From Pseudomonas siliginis (GTDB taxonomy: Bacteria; Pseudomonadota; Gammaproteobacteria; Pseudomonadales; Pseudomonadaceae), in contig NZ_JAHSTW010000001.1 of assembly GCF_019145195.1 (NCBI RefSeq), positions 186,001 to 250,000 of the forward strand: DNA of 64,000 nucleotides, given 5' to 3'. The notes below the pieces were generated by a model. The model saw only the letters and a program-made list of their open reading frames with translations, was not told the origin of the DNA and searched no databases. A program made the position numbers and the translations under genes. Of this stretch, positions 38,070 to 48,254 are shown one piece after another; position 1 is the stretch's first letter, and every line of letters begins with the position of its first letter.

Positions 38070-38121
38070 ACGGCAGGACTGAAGTTCTGTCAGCCTTTCA
38101 CACGAACAAAAGGAATCGTGC

Positions 38122-39267
38122 ATGTTGCGTAAAACCCTACTAGCCACCTGCTGCGCCGCCGCGCTGATCAGTGTTCCGGCCTTCGCCGCCGCGCCCAAGG
38201 AGCTGAAAAGCGAACAGGGCATTCTTGAAGTCACCACCATTGCCCAGGGCCTGGAACATCCCTGGGCGCTGGCGTTTCTGCCTGATCAGAAGGGCATGCT
38301 GGTGACCGAACGCCCGGGTCATCTGCGCGTCGTGAGCAAGGACGGCAAACTGTCGGAGCCGATCAGTGGCGTGCCGCAAGTCTGGGCCAAAGGGCAGGGC
38401 GGTTTGCTTGATGTGGCGCTGTCGCCAGACTTCAAGCAGGACCGCATGGTCTATCTGTCGTATGCCGAAGGCGGCGGTGAGGGCGGCAAGGCTGGTACGG
38501 CGGTAGGGCGCGGACGGCTTTCCGATGACCTGAAGACGTTGAAGGACTTCAACGTGATCTTCCGTCAGGAACCGAAACTCTCAGTGAGCAACCACTTCGG
38601 TTCGCGGCTGGTGTTCGATCGCGACGGGTATCTGTTCATCACCCTCGGTGAAAACAACGATCGGCCGACTGCGCAGGATCTCGACAAGTTGCAAGGCAAA
38701 GTCGTACGCATCTTCCCGGATGGCAAGGTGCCGGACGATAACCCTTTCGTCGGCCAATCCGGTGTCCGGCCTGAAATCTGGTCCTATGGCCTGCGCAACC
38801 CGCAGGGCGCGGCGCTCAATCCGTGGACCGGCACGCTGTGGGAGAACGAGCACGGGCCACGTGGCGGCGACGAAGTGAACATCATCGAACGTGGCAAGAA
38901 CTACGGCTGGCCGTTGGCGACCCATGGCATCAATTACTCGATGCAGCCGATTCCTGAGGCCAAGGGCAAAACCGCTGAAGGCACCGTGGCGCCGCATCAT
39001 GTCTGGGAAAAATCCCCCGGGGTTACCGGCATGGCCTTCTATGACGCGGATCGCTTCACGCCGTGGCAGCACAACGCGTTTATCGGCGCACTGGTGACCC
39101 AGGAGCTGATTCGCCTGCAGTTCGATGGCGACAAGGTGGTCCATGAGGAGCGTTTGCTGGGTGAGTTGAATCAGCGTATCCGTGACGTGCGCCAAGGACC
39201 GGATGGGTATTTGTATGTGCTGACAGATGAAGAGAATGGCTCGCTTTACAGGCTGGGGCTGAAATGA
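38122..39267 (+). CDS. PQQ-dependent aldose sugar dehydrogenase
   Basis: This periplasmic six-bladed beta-propeller quinoprotein oxidises aldoses, like E. coli YliI. The 381-residue product has a signal peptide (1-22). Typical motifs are GLEHPWALAFLPD near the start, the catalytic-His region SVSNHFGSRLVFDRDGYLFITLGENN and WENEHGPRGGDEVNI with the PQQ and calcium contacts. The length fits the soluble Asd group rather than the 450-residue sGDH. It would feed electrons to the respiratory chain. Confidence 0.9.
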   Translation: MLRKTLLATCCAAALISVPAFAAAPKELKSEQGILEVTTIAQGLEHPWALAFLPDQKGMLVTERPGHLRVVSKDGKLSEPISGVPQVWAKGQGGLLDVALSPDFKQDRMVYLSYAEGGGEGGKAGTAVGRGRLSDDLKTLKDFNVIFRQEPKLSVSNHFGSRLVFDRDGYLFITLGENNDRPTAQDLDKLQGKVVRIFPDGKVPDDNPFVGQSGVRPEIWSYGLRNPQGAALNPWTGTLWENEHGPRGGDEVNIIERGKNYGWPLATHGINYSMQPIPEAKGKTAEGTVAPHHVWEKSPGVTGMAFYDADRFTPWQHNAFIGALVTQELIRLQFDGDKVVHEERLLGELNQRIRDVRQGPDGYLYVLTDEENGSLYRLGLK

Positions 39268-39290
39268 TTGCGTGCGGTGAGTGATCCGAC

Positions 39291-39360
39291 GCCTTCGCGA
39301 GCAGGCTCGCTCCCACATTGAAATGCAGTCTCCCTGTGGGAGCGAGCCTGCTCGCGAAGC
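39291..39360. repeat. REP pair, short-spacer type
   Basis: Inward-facing REP arms with a TGAAATGCAG spacer lie after the sugar dehydrogenase gene. Confidence 0.92.
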
Positions 39361-39472
39361 GGCCCGCGCATCTTGCGCAGACTTCGGGCAGTCCCGCATT
39401 TGGCCGAACCGCCGCCCCCTTGCCTTGTTATAGTTCGAGGCTTATTTCCCAGCCCGGTAAAGGATCACTGCC

Positions 39473-40285
39473 ATGACTCAATACTCCGCCTTCAGCGTCG
39501 AACTGGCCGACAACATCGCGCATGTGCAGATCAATCGCCCGGAAAAGATCAACGCAATGAACGCGGCGTTCTGGAGCGAGATTGTCGAGATCTTCCAATG
39601 GATCGACGATACCGACGAAGTCCGCGTGGTGGTCCTCAGCGGTAACGGCAAGCATTTTTCATCGGGCATCGACCTGATGATGCTTGCCGGTGTCGCCAAT
39701 GAACTGGGCAAGGACGTGGGCCGCAATGCGCGCCTGCTGCGGCGCAAGATCCTCAATCTGCAAGCCTCGTTCAACGCCGTCGACAACTGCCGCAAACCGG
39801 TACTCGCCGCGATTCAGGGCTATTGCCTGGGCGGGGCGATCGATCTGATCTCGGCTTGTGACATGCGTTATGCCGCCGAGGACGCGCAATTTTCCATCAA
39901 GGAAATTGACATCGGCATGGCCGCTGATGTCGGTACGCTGCAACGGTTGCCGCGAATCATCGGAGACGGCATGCTGCGTGAACTGGCTTACACCGGTCGC
40001 ACCTTTGGCGCCGAGGAAGCACGCAGCATGGGCCTGGTCAATCGTGTCTACGGCGATAAGGACACGCTGCTCGAAGGCGTGTTCGGCATCGCCCGTGACA
40101 TCGCTGCGAAGTCGCCGATCGCCGTGACCGGTACCAAGGAAATGATCAGCTACATGCGCGACCATCGCATCGACGATGGTCTTGAATACGTTGCCACCTG
40201 GAACGCCGCCATGTTGCAATCCACCGATCTGCGCGTGGCCATGGCCGCCCACATGAGCAAACAGAAACCCGAATTTCTGGATTGA
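39473..40285 (+). CDS. Delta3,5-delta2,4-dienoyl-CoA isomerase (crotonase family)
   Basis: This 270-residue enzyme moves conjugated double bonds during oxidation of odd-position unsaturated fatty acids. AAAGGATCACTGCC precedes the ATG. The crotonase oxyanion sites are [10 protein letters not shown] and [13 protein letters not shown]. The active-site stretch [18 protein letters not shown] is nearly that of mammalian ECH1, which supports isomerase rather than hydratase activity. nudC follows after seven bases, so both are probably on one transcript. Confidence 0.88.
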   Translation: MTQYSAFSVELADNIAHVQINRPEKINAMNAAFWSEIVEIFQWIDDTDEVRVVVLSGNGKHFSSGIDLMMLAGVANELGKDVGRNARLLRRKILNLQASFNAVDNCRKPVLAAIQGYCLGGAIDLISACDMRYAAEDAQFSIKEIDIGMAADVGTLQRLPRIIGDGMLRELAYTGRTFGAEEARSMGLVNRVYGDKDTLLEGVFGIARDIAAKSPIAVTGTKEMISYMRDHRIDDGLEYVATWNAAMLQSTDLRVAMAAHMSKQKPEFLD

Positions 40286-40292
40286 GTTAACC

Positions 40293-41123
40293 ATGATCTC
40301 TCGCTGGACCACTGCAGTACTCGACACCGATCAACCCGGCGGCTGGGCCGTAGCGCGCAGCCCCGAAGGCTTCCTGTTCGATGACAACGGCGCACTGTTC
40401 CCGCGCGAGTGGCTCAAGCGCCAGGACCTTTCAGTCCTCGCTGAGCATGGGATTGGTCATCTCGACGGCGAACCGGTCTATCTGCTTGAGTTGCGCAGCG
40501 TCAGCGATGTGCCCGGTTGCGGCTGGAAGGGCCTGCGAGCGTTCATGCTCGAAGGCGATCACACGCTGTACAAAGTGCTCGGTTACGCCGCACAGATCGG
40601 CACTTGGGCACGAGAGCATCGCTTCTGCGGCAACTGCGGCCTGCCGATGACGCAAGTCCCGCGCGAACGAGCGATGTATTGCCAGCCGTGCGATCTGCGC
40701 AGTTATCCGCGCATTTCACCAAGCATGATCGTGCTGATCACCCGTGGCGACGAAATCCTTCTGGCGCGCTCGCCGCGTTTCGTCACCGGGGTTTACAGCA
40801 CGCTGGCCGGTTTCGCCGAGCCGGGGGAATCGGCCGAGGATTGCCTGATTCGCGAAGTGCGTGAAGAAGTGCAGATCGAAGTAAAGAACATCCAGTACAT
40901 CGGCAGCCAGTGCTGGCCGTTCCCGCATTCGATGATGCTCGGCTTCCATGCCGAATATGCCGGTGGCGAAATTGTCTGTCAGGAAGACGAGATCGAGGAC
41001 GCCCAGTGGTTCAACGTGCATGACTTGCCGCCGTTGCCGGCGTCGCGTTCGATTGCCCGTTACCTGATCGACGTCTACGTCGCGCGGCGCTTAGGCCACG
41101 CTGAACCAGTGCTGCCAGGCTAA
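40293..41123 (+). CDS. nudC: NADH pyrophosphatase / NAD-cap decapping hydrolase NudC
   Basis: NudC hydrolyses NAD(H) to NMN(H) and AMP and removes NAD caps from RNA. The 276-residue product has a four-cysteine zinc site (Cys112, 115, 130, 133). The Nudix box, about 173-195, reads [11 protein letters not shown] and then REVREEVQI. The downstream SQCWPFPHS is the NudC substrate motif SQPWPFPxS with Cys for Pro at the third position. The gene overlaps the convergent TSUP gene by 33 bases. Confidence 0.94.
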   Translation: MISRWTTAVLDTDQPGGWAVARSPEGFLFDDNGALFPREWLKRQDLSVLAEHGIGHLDGEPVYLLELRSVSDVPGCGWKGLRAFMLEGDHTLYKVLGYAAQIGTWAREHRFCGNCGLPMTQVPRERAMYCQPCDLRSYPRISPSMIVLITRGDEILLARSPRFVTGVYSTLAGFAEPGESAEDCLIREVREEVQIEVKNIQYIGSQCWPFPHSMMLGFHAEYAGGEIVCQEDEIEDAQWFNVHDLPPLPASRSIARYLIDVYVARRLGHAEPVLPG

Positions 41124-41870
41124 GCGCACGGTCAAGCCGAGCACAACGGTGATGAACACCGGACGAATGAATTTGGCGCCGCCGCTGATCGCGGTGCGCG
41201 CGCCAAAGAACGCTCCGACCATCACCGACAGGCCCATGCACAAGCCAATGATCCAGTCGACCTGACCGGAGAAGATGAACACCGACAGCGCCGCGATGTT
41301 GCTGACAAAGTTCATGCTCCGCGCCACGCCGCTGGCCTTGACCAAGTCGATCGGGTACAGCAGCAGACTGCTCACGGTCCAGAATGCGCCCGTGCCGGGG
41401 CCGGCCACGCCATCGTAGAAGCCGAGGCTGAAGCCCTGGGTCGATTGCCACTTTTTTTTGATCGGCGCGTCGCTGTCCAGCGGCGCTTTCGGCGTGCCGC
41501 CAAACAGCAAATACAGGCCACAGGCGAAAACGATCACCGGCAGCATCTTGTTCAGCCACTCGGCCGGCAGGTAATGCGCAACCACCGCGCCAGTGAGCGC
41601 ACCGATCAGTGTGCCGACAATGGCGTGGGTCCACTGGCGTGGATGAAACAGTTTGCGTTTGTAGAAGGTGAAGCTGGCGGTCGCCGAACCGAAGGTCGAG
41701 CTCAGCTTGTTGGTGCCCAGAACCAGATGCGGCGGCAGGCCCGCCGTCAGCAGCGCCGGCGTGGTCAACAGACCGCCACCGCCCGCAATGGCATCGATGA
41801 AACCGGCAAGGAAAGCAACAGCAGCCAGAATGGCTAGGGTGGTGAGGTCAACGCTGAGTTCGAAAGGCAT
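41091..41870 (-). CDS. TSUP (TauE/SafE) family permease
   Basis: The 259-residue membrane protein has seven or eight hydrophobic segments. The first repeat motif [22 protein letters not shown] and the second, [18 protein letters not shown], are typical of TauE/SafE exporters of sulfite, sulfonates or related anions. The C-terminal codons overlap nudC in the opposite direction. Substrate unknown. Confidence 0.9.
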   Translation of the reverse strand: MPFELSVDLTTLAILAAVAFLAGFIDAIAGGGGLLTTPALLTAGLPPHLVLGTNKLSSTFGSATASFTFYKRKLFHPRQWTHAIVGTLIGALTGAVVAHYLPAEWLNKMLPVIVFACGLYLLFGGTPKAPLDSDAPIKKKWQSTQGFSLGFYDGVAGPGTGAFWTVSSLLLYPIDLVKASGVARSMNFVSNIAALSVFIFSGQVDWIIGLCMGLSVMVGAFFGARTAISGGAKFIRPVFITVVLGLTVRLAWQHWFSVA

Positions 41871-41961
41871 GGAGTCGGCTTATTCGGCAAGGCGCAGAAC
41901 GTGGGCTGCGGGGAGGGCGGTTATGTTACCTGTATCCAACTGTTGCGGCGAGCCGTAGGGC

Positions 41962-41988
41962 TTCTTCGCGAGCAGGCTCGCTCCCACA
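41962..41988. repeat. Single REP element
   Basis: One arm, CTTCGCGAGCAGGCTCGCTC followed by CCAC, stands alone after the TSUP start region; no opposite arm of the same type lies close by. Confidence 0.8.
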
Positions 41989-42029
41989 CATGCGGTGCCT
42001 TACGCAACATCAAGTTTCAGAACAAAACC

Positions 42030-42117
42030 ATTGTAGGAGTGAGCCTGCTCGCGATGGCGGCTCGTCAGACGTGAAGATGTCACAGACACGCTATCGCGAG
42101 CAGGCTCACTCCTACAT
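42030..42117. repeat. REP pair, GTAGGAGTGAGCC variant
   Basis: GTAGGAGTGAGCCTGCTCGC and its inverse differ from the main family by matched changes in both arms, so the hairpin is kept. Confidence 0.88.
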
Positions 42118-42132
42118 GGGACCATGTTCGGC

Positions 42133-42612
42133 TTAGAGACCGAGTTCACTCAGCCCCGGATGATCATCCGGCCGGCGGCCCAGCGGCCAGTGGAATTTGC
42201 GCTCGCTTTCCTTGATCGGCATGTCATTGATACAGGCATAGCGTTGGAACATCAGGCCGTTGTCGTCGAACTCCCAGTTCTCGTTACCGTACGAGCGGAA
42301 CCAGTTGCCCGAATCGTCGTGCCATTCATAGGCATAACGCACCGCGATACGCGTATCGGAGTAGGCCCAGAGTTCTTTGATCAAGCGATAATCCAGTTCC
42401 TTCGCCCATTTGCGCGTCAGAAACGCCTTGGCCTCTTCGCGGTTGTTGGCGAACTCGGCGCGATTGCGCCACTTGGTATCGAGGGTGTAAGCGAGCGACA
42501 CCTTTTCCGGATCGCGGCTGTTCCAGCCATCCTCGGCGAGGCGCACCTTCTCGATCGCTGACGCGTGGTTGAACGGCGGCAATGGCGGACGTACCTGGGC
42601 TGCAGTCGACAT
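42133..42612 (-). CDS. DUF1348 / NTF2-like protein
   Basis: The 159-residue protein starts at the ATG at 42612, seven bases after AGGAG; an alternative TTG two codons earlier is less likely. The phrases [41 protein letters not shown] and [20 protein letters not shown] mark the DUF1348 group of cone-shaped SnoaL/NTF2-like proteins. No catalytic role is established. It lies downstream of a TetR gene on the same strand and is probably its target. Confidence 0.82.
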   Translation of the reverse strand: MSTAAQVRPPLPPFNHASAIEKVRLAEDGWNSRDPEKVSLAYTLDTKWRNRAEFANNREEAKAFLTRKWAKELDYRLIKELWAYSDTRIAVRYAYEWHDDSGNWFRSYGNENWEFDDNGLMFQRYACINDMPIKESERKFHWPLGRRPDDHPGLSELGL

Positions 42613-42666
42613 GTTCAATCTCCTGATTCATTTAATGTATGAACAACAAGTCCGGCTTATTGAGAG

Positions 42667-43230
42667 TTACAGGCCCAATAACTTTCGCGCCATGCATTGC
42701 GCATTATCGGCGGCACTGTGATCACCCATCACAAGCGCTACGGTAATGGCGCCTTCAATCAGGATCAGCAACTGTCTGGCCAGCAGTTGCGGATCCTCGG
42801 CGCCATATTCGGTACATAGCTCGCACACGTAGTCGAGCAGCTTCTGTTTGTGTTCTTTGGCCACCAGCCGCACTGGATCCTGTGGATCACCGGTTTCGCC
42901 GCTGGTGTTGATAAAGGCGCAGCCGCGAAAGCCTTCCGAGTCGAACCAGCCCTTGAGCACGGTAAACAGGTTGAGCAGGCGCTCGGCCGGGGTTTCGGCC
43001 TGGTCGACAGCACTTGTGAACCAGTGCATCCAGCGAACATCGCGTCGCTGAAGGGCCGCGACAACCAGTGCGTCCTTGTCGGCAAAGTAACGGTAGATGC
43101 TTTTTCTGGAGACGCCGGCGGTTTTCACCAGAAGATCCATGCTGGTGGCAGCGATGCCACTTTTGTAGATCAACTTTTCGGTGACATCCAGAATGATGTC
43201 GCGTGTCTCATTGCTGATTGATTCGTTCAT
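42667..43230 (-). CDS. TetR/AcrR-family repressor
   Basis: This 187-residue regulator starts MNESISNETRDIILDVTEKL; the DNA-binding domain is residues 5-55 with the helix-turn-helix MDLLVKTAGVSRKSIYRYF. The C-terminal ligand domain fits the TetR_C group of small-molecule sensors and contains three or more cysteines. A 20-bp dyad just upstream of its own start is a likely operator. The DUF1348 gene lies 54 bases downstream. Confidence 0.88.
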   Translation of the reverse strand: MNESISNETRDIILDVTEKLIYKSGIAATSMDLLVKTAGVSRKSIYRYFADKDALVVAALQRRDVRWMHWFTSAVDQAETPAERLLNLFTVLKGWFDSEGFRGCAFINTSGETGDPQDPVRLVAKEHKQKLLDYVCELCTEYGAEDPQLLARQLLILIEGAITVALVMGDHSAADNAQCMARKLLGL

Positions 43231-43235
43231 GTGCC

Positions 43236-43255
43236 GAACAGTAGAACGACTGTTC
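43236..43255 (-). promoter_or_regulatory. Dyad operator upstream of the TetR gene
   Basis: GAACAGTAGAACGACTGTTC has matching ends GAACAG and CTGTTC and lies 6-25 bases before the tetR ATG. The position fits autorepression. Confidence 0.6.
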
Positions 43256-43294
43256 TCCTTGGTCAAGCGAATTTCTTCAGCGTGTGTGAAAACG

Positions 43295-43366
43295 CTTTCG
43301 CGAGCACGCTCGCTCCCACAGGGGAATGCATTTCAACGGTGGGAGCGAGCCTGCTCGCGAAGGGGC
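43295..43366. repeat. REP pair, short-spacer type
   Basis: Inward-facing REP arms lie between the divergent TetR and pssA genes. The spacer CAGGGGAATGCATTTCAA is the exact reverse complement of the one at 28157. One arm has GAGCACGCTCG instead of GAGCAGGCTCG. Confidence 0.92.
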
Positions 43367-43445
43367 CATTACGGACACTGACAAGACCCGGCGCAGACGA
43401 TGGTGTAAGCTCTCAAACTCTTCGGAATCGAACCTTGCGAGCCTT

Positions 43446-44789
43446 ATGCCGTTGCTTTTCAAACGTTCTCTGCTGCCTAAACTGCGCAGCTTCGCGCTGA
43501 CCGCCGAGGCGGTCAGCATTCTGTCCAGTGCTGCCGAATTCCGACGCTGCCTGCTCGAGCAAATCGCCGCAGCGACCCAGCGCATCTACATCGTCGCGCT
43601 GTATTTGCAGCAGGACGAAGCCGGTCAGGAAATCCTCGATGCCCTGCACGCAGCCAAGCTCAAGCGTCCCGAGCTGGAAATCGCCGTGGTGGTCGACTGG
43701 TTGCGTGCCCAGCGCGGCCTGATCGGCGCTGGCAAGCAGCCGGGCAACGCCGCCTGGTATCAGGACATGACCCGCACGCACCAGAGCGAAGTGCCGATCT
43801 ACGGCGTGCCGGTGCAGACCCGCGAGCTGTTCGGCGTGCTGCACCTCAAAGGCTTCGTGATCGACGACAACGTGGTCTACAGCGGCGCGAGCCTGAACAA
43901 CGTCTACCTGCACAAACTCGACAAGTACCGCTTCGACCGCTACCACGTGCTGCACAGTCGCGAGCTCGCGGATTCGATGCATCATCTGGTCAAGCACGGC
44001 CTGATCGAATCGAAAGCAGTGCATCGCCTCGACCTGCCGAACCTGCCGAGCACGCGCAGCCTGCGCAACGACATCGGCGACCTGCGCAGTCGCCTCAAGT
44101 ATGCGACCTACGACACCGGCGCAGGCAGCACCAGCAGAGAAGGTCTGTCGGTCACGCCACTGCTCGGCGTCGGCAAGAACAACCCGCTGAACCGGGCGAT
44201 TCTCGAACTGATCGCCAGCGCGCAAAAGCAGCTGACCATCTGCACGCCATACTTCAACCTGCCACTGGGCGTGATCCGTGAGATCAACCGCGCGCTGGCC
44301 CGTGGTGTGAAGATCGACATCGTGGTTGGCGACAAGACCGCCAACGATTTTTACATTCCGCCGAGCGAGCCGTTCAAGGTGATCGCCGCGCTGCCGTATC
44401 TGTATGAGATCAGCCTGCGCCGCTTCGCCAAACGCCATCAGCACAGCATCGACAGCGGCCAGTTGAATCTGCACCTGTGGCGCGACGGCGACAACACCTA
44501 TCACCTCAAGGGCATGTGGATCGATCAGCGTTACACCTTGCTGACCGGCAACAACCTCAACCCGCGCGCATTTCGCCTCGACCTGGAAAACGCGCTGCTG
44601 ATCGAAGACCCGAAAGGCGAGTGGCTGGAGCCACGGGCGAAAGAGCTGGAAAACATCTTCCGCCATACCACGCGGATCGATAACTTCCAGTCGCTTGAAA
44701 CGCTGCCGGATTACCCGGCAGGGGTGGCGAAGTTTCTCAAGCGGGTGAGTCGGGTGAGGATTGAGCGGTTGCTGTACAGGATTCTCTAG
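43446..44789 (+). CDS. pssA: CDP-diacylglycerol--serine O-phosphatidyltransferase PssA
   Basis: PssA makes phosphatidylserine, the precursor of phosphatidylethanolamine. The 447-residue product is the PLD-type enzyme of gammaproteobacteria. Start: MPLLFKRSLLPKLRSFAL at 43446; 40 upstream codons run into a REP element. Two HKD motifs are visible, His133/Lys135 in HLKGFVIDDNVVYSGASLNN and His353/Lys355 in HLKGMWIDQRYTLLTGNNLN. The REPIN upstream may affect its 5-prime region. Confidence 0.93.
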   Translation: MPLLFKRSLLPKLRSFALTAEAVSILSSAAEFRRCLLEQIAAATQRIYIVALYLQQDEAGQEILDALHAAKLKRPELEIAVVVDWLRAQRGLIGAGKQPGNAAWYQDMTRTHQSEVPIYGVPVQTRELFGVLHLKGFVIDDNVVYSGASLNNVYLHKLDKYRFDRYHVLHSRELADSMHHLVKHGLIESKAVHRLDLPNLPSTRSLRNDIGDLRSRLKYATYDTGAGSTSREGLSVTPLLGVGKNNPLNRAILELIASAQKQLTICTPYFNLPLGVIREINRALARGVKIDIVVGDKTANDFYIPPSEPFKVIAALPYLYEISLRRFAKRHQHSIDSGQLNLHLWRDGDNTYHLKGMWIDQRYTLLTGNNLNPRAFRLDLENALLIEDPKGEWLEPRAKELENIFRHTTRIDNFQSLETLPDYPAGVAKFLKRVSRVRIERLLYRIL

Positions 44790-44802
44790 AGCGTCCGCAA
44801 TT

Positions 44803-44876
44803 GCTTTCGCGAGCAGGCTCGCTCCCACAGGGACATGCATTCCAACTGTGGGAGCGAGCCTGCTCGCGAAGGGGCC
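44803..44876. repeat. REP pair, short-spacer type
   Basis: Inward-facing REP arms with a GACATGCATTCC spacer lie between the convergent pssA and efeM-like genes. Confidence 0.92.
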
Positions 44877-44894
44877 AGACCAGAGGCTAAAAAA

Positions 44895-45719
44895 TCAGTT
44901 CAGACCCAACTTCCCGCGCATCATCGACAAATCCTCTGCCAGGGTATTCACCGGCCCGACCAGCGCTTTGCGGTCGTTGTCCTTCACTTTGTCGTAGGTC
45001 TCAAAGCCGCCATCTGCCGTTTTGTACTTGGCGAGGATCTTGTCGACCGTGGCGAAGTTCTTGTCGACCTTGGCAACAAACGCCTTGTCCTGCTGTTCGA
45101 TCTGCGGGCGGAACAGGTCGACGATTTTCTTGGCGCCGTCAATATTGCCCTGAAAGTCATACAGGTCGGTGTGGCTGTAGCGGTCTTCCTCGCCGGAAAT
45201 CTTCGTCGCCGCGACTTCTTCCAACAGCGCAGCAGCGCCGCCGACGACTTTCTCCGGCGGGAAGGTCAGACCGGCCACACGGCTTTGCAGATCCTGCACG
45301 TCTTTGTTCAAACCGTCGGCCAATGCGTCCAGGCCTTTGGTGGATTTCTCCGCGAACAACGAATATTCGAGCCGGTGAAAGCCAGTGAAGTCTTCAGCCT
45401 TTACGCCTTTTTCGTGGTCGTCGACGCGCGAGTCGATGGACGCATCGAGATCGCTGAACAGCTCGGCGATCGGCTCGATCGACTCGTAATACACCCGCGT
45501 CGGCGCGTAGAGCTTCTGCGCGGTCGCCAAGTCGCCTTTCTTCACTGCGTCGGTGAACTGCTGGGTGTGGCTGGCCAGTTCATCGAGCTTTTCGGTGACG
45601 TAAATCTTGTAGTCCGACACCGGCCCCACCAGATCCAGCGGCGCGGTCGCGGCGAACGCCGACAGCGGGGTGTTGAGCAAACCAAGGGTCAGCAATAACG
45701 CGAGTGGCGTCTTTTTCAT
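44895..45719 (-). CDS. EfeO/EfeM-like imelysin iron-binding lipoprotein-free protein
   Basis: The 274-residue periplasmic protein has a signal peptide (1-23) and an M75 (imelysin/EfeO) helical domain with the metal motif HxxE at His115 and Glu118 (GFHRLEYSLF). It lacks the N-terminal cupredoxin domain that the larger EfeO upstream has, so it corresponds to the EfeM form. The start at 45719 is preceded by ten extra in-frame codons with no signal-like character. It is the last gene of the efe operon, 26 bases after efeB. Confidence 0.88.
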   Translation of the reverse strand: MKKTPLALLLTLGLLNTPLSAFAATAPLDLVGPVSDYKIYVTEKLDELASHTQQFTDAVKKGDLATAQKLYAPTRVYYESIEPIAELFSDLDASIDSRVDDHEKGVKAEDFTGFHRLEYSLFAEKSTKGLDALADGLNKDVQDLQSRVAGLTFPPEKVVGGAAALLEEVAATKISGEEDRYSHTDLYDFQGNIDGAKKIVDLFRPQIEQQDKAFVAKVDKNFATVDKILAKYKTADGGFETYDKVKDNDRKALVGPVNTLAEDLSMMRGKLGLN

Positions 45720-45745
45720 CGGGCGGCTCCAGTGTCGGTTGGGTG

Positions 45746-47044
45746 TCATGCGGTTTTGTTTTGGGAGGTGGCAGCGAGTAACGAGCGACCGATGAAGTCG
45801 TCATCTCCGGTAGCGCCGGGCAGGGTGAAGAAATAACCACCGCCGACCGGTTTGAGGTATTCCTCAAGCGGTTCGCCGTTGAGGCGGGTTTGCACGGTGA
45901 TAAAGCCTTTTTCCAGATCGGCCTGATAGCAGATGAACAGCAGGCCCATGTCGAGCTGGCCGTTCTTGTTGACGCCGTTGGAGTAGTTGAACGGCCGGCG
46001 CAGGATCAGATTGGCCTGGGTCGCGGCGGTGCGCGGGTTGGCCAATCGGATGTGCGCGTCGAGTTTGGTCAGCTTGCCAGCCGGGTCTTTGCTGTAATCC
46101 GGCACTTCGCTTTCCTTGTGGCCGCCGATGGGCGCGCCGCTGCTCTTGACCCGGCCGAGAATGCTTTCCTGCTCCTGCAAGGGCGTGCGATCCCAGCGCT
46201 CGACGAAGTTGCGGATGATGCGCACCGCTTGATAACTGCCGTGGGCAGCCCAGGCCGGTTCGTCACTGTCCGGTTGTACCCAGACAATCCGCTCCATGGC
46301 CTTGGCGTCGTTGGAATCAGGGTTGGCCGAGCCATCGCGAAAACCGAGAAAGTTGCGCGCCGACTGCGCCGGTACACCGGGTTTGGCCGGGGCTTGCGGC
46401 GGGACGCTGCCTTCCTGTTTCCAGCGCACCAGCAACAGATCAGGCAGGTTTTTGACGATGTCGCGCAGGGCGTGAATGTTGGTGTCGGCGGTGTTGGCGC
46501 AGAACTGCAGGCTCAGGTCGCCATGGCAGCAATCGGCGTCCAAGGCATCGTTGGGGAAGCCAACCATGCGTTGCAGACGCTTGGGCTTTGCCGCCGCCAG
46601 ACCGAAGCGCTCGTCGAACAGCGAATCGCCGACGGAAACGGTGATGGTCAGGTTGTCCGGGGTGACCACCGGGCCGAGGATGCCAGAGTCCAGCGGCGGC
46701 AGTTTCGGGTCGATCTGCGCGACCGGGCCGCCCTTCATCAAAAACGCGATGCGTTCGTTGAGGGTGCGGAACAGCCGCTCAAGGTCTTCGCGATCGCTGG
46801 CCAGCACATCGAACGCCACCAGCATCCCGGAGGCCGGGCGCGGGGTGACGATGCCGGTCTGGTGCAGACCGTGGAAATCGTGGCGGTCTTCGGTCTTGTC
46901 GCTGCTCGGCGCTTCGGTAACTTGCGCAGGCTGCGCGGCCATGGCCGGGCAGCTCAGCGCCGAGCCGGCAAGGGCGACACCGGCGGCGCCCATACCCATC
47001 AGCACGCGACGTCGTTGCAGGTTGAGAGGTTCAGAATCGTTCAT
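45746..47044 (-). CDS. efeB: Deferrochelatase/peroxidase EfeB (DyP-type)
   Basis: EfeB is a periplasmic heme peroxidase that oxidises ferrous iron or acts on heme for the EfeUO uptake route. It has 432 residues and a twin-arginine signal ([20 protein letters not shown]) ending in AMA. The DyP distal motif GFRDGSANP is central, and [11 protein letters not shown] and the proximal region match the family. It is the third gene of the operon, 17 bases after efeO. Confidence 0.93.
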   Translation of the reverse strand: MNDSEPLNLQRRRVLMGMGAAGVALAGSALSCPAMAAQPAQVTEAPSSDKTEDRHDFHGLHQTGIVTPRPASGMLVAFDVLASDREDLERLFRTLNERIAFLMKGGPVAQIDPKLPPLDSGILGPVVTPDNLTITVSVGDSLFDERFGLAAAKPKRLQRMVGFPNDALDADCCHGDLSLQFCANTADTNIHALRDIVKNLPDLLLVRWKQEGSVPPQAPAKPGVPAQSARNFLGFRDGSANPDSNDAKAMERIVWVQPDSDEPAWAAHGSYQAVRIIRNFVERWDRTPLQEQESILGRVKSSGAPIGGHKESEVPDYSKDPAGKLTKLDAHIRLANPRTAATQANLILRRPFNYSNGVNKNGQLDMGLLFICYQADLEKGFITVQTRLNGEPLEEYLKPVGGGYFFTLPGATGDDDFIGRSLLAATSQNKTA

Positions 47045-47061
47045 CTGTCGTGGTCTTCTGC

Positions 47062-48246
47062 TTACAGGCCGGAAAGGCCGAGGGCGGGGTCGATGCCATC
47101 CATTGCCGTGGCCAGAGCCTTGGCTTTGGCGGCGATCTGCTGGCGTTGCGCGGCGGTCACGGCGTCGTAACTGACGTAGCCATCGGCGGATTTGAACGCG
47201 TTGAGCTGGTTGTCGAAGTCACTAATGGCCTGGTCGACATTCGCCAACACGTCAGCGGAGGATTTGCTCAGCATCGGGCGCAACAGGTCGACGACCTTGC
47301 GCGCGGTCTGCGCGTTGGCGGCGAAACCGTTGAGATCGCTGTGGCTGTAGCGTTCTTCCTCGCCGCTGCCGGCGCGCACCTCGGCGAGGCTGTTGAGGTT
47401 ACGCACGACGATGCCCACCAGTTGCTCCGGCGGCAGTGACTGCGCGAGCAACTGTTGCTTGAGGGTGGTGACATCTGCGAGCAAGCGCTGGGCAATCGGC
47501 GTGACATCGTCGAGATTGCGCTGCTGGAACAGCGCGTATTCGAGGCGATGGAAACCGACGAACGCCGGATCCTGCTCGCGCTTTTCGAAATAATCGGCGC
47601 GGGCATTGATCTGATTGTCCAGCTCGGCCAGGCGCTGCGCCGCCGGCGCCAGACGCTGATAGGCAGCACGCGCCGGCAGGTACAACGCTTGCGCCTGCGC
47701 CAGATCGCCACTGGCGATCGCCTGATTCAGCGCCGTCGCCGCTTTGATCAACGCGCTGCTCTGAACGGCCAGATACACGCGAAACTCCGACAGCGGCCCG
47801 ACGAAAGCCACCATCGACGGCTTGGCCTTGGCGGCGGCATCGGAAGCGGCCGTCGGCGTCACGTGCAAGGTGCCGCGCGGGTTGCTGAGCAAGCCGCAGG
47901 TGATCGCATAATCGCCCGGTTGCAGGTTGGCGTTGATCACCTGGCTCAGGCCCGGCGCGATGTTTTCCCGCTCTTCGACCACCAGCACGCCGTCGAGAAT
48001 TTCCCACTCGACCGCACGCTCGGAGCGGTTGACGATGCGGAAACTGGCGCGGCCGGCGGGCACGGTCAGGGCATTCGGCTCGCAACTGTGTGGATGGATG
48101 TTGACGACGATTTCGTCGTGGTTGTGCTGACGCTTGGCGGCGGCCATGTTCGAGGCGTACCAGAACAGCCCGCCGGCGGCGATCATCAGCAGCACCGAGC
48201 CGGCCAGCGCCCAATGCAGGGCCGGAGGGGTTTGGGTAGTAGACAT
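47062..48246 (-). CDS. efeO: Iron uptake protein EfeO with cupredoxin domain
   Basis: The 394-residue product starts at 48246; the frame continues upstream through efeU and is rejected there. An uncleaved-looking hydrophobic segment (11-31) precedes a cupredoxin domain (about 45-131, with Cys55 and Cys117). The M75 domain carries the HxxE motif at His233/Glu236 ([10 protein letters not shown]). EfeO is thought to bind and pass iron to EfeU. It lies eight bases after efeU. Confidence 0.92.
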   Translation of the reverse strand: MSTTQTPPALHWALAGSVLLMIAAGGLFWYASNMAAAKRQHNHDEIVVNIHPHSCEPNALTVPAGRASFRIVNRSERAVEWEILDGVLVVEERENIAPGLSQVINANLQPGDYAITCGLLSNPRGTLHVTPTAASDAAAKAKPSMVAFVGPLSEFRVYLAVQSSALIKAATALNQAIASGDLAQAQALYLPARAAYQRLAPAAQRLAELDNQINARADYFEKREQDPAFVGFHRLEYALFQQRNLDDVTPIAQRLLADVTTLKQQLLAQSLPPEQLVGIVVRNLNSLAEVRAGSGEEERYSHSDLNGFAANAQTARKVVDLLRPMLSKSSADVLANVDQAISDFDNQLNAFKSADGYVSYDAVTAAQRQQIAAKAKALATAMDGIDPALGLSGL

Positions 48247-48254
48247 GAAGGGCC

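Noticed and set aside
45890..47170. 426-residue plus-strand open frame opposite efeB
   Set aside because: Antisense shadow; no motif or binding site.
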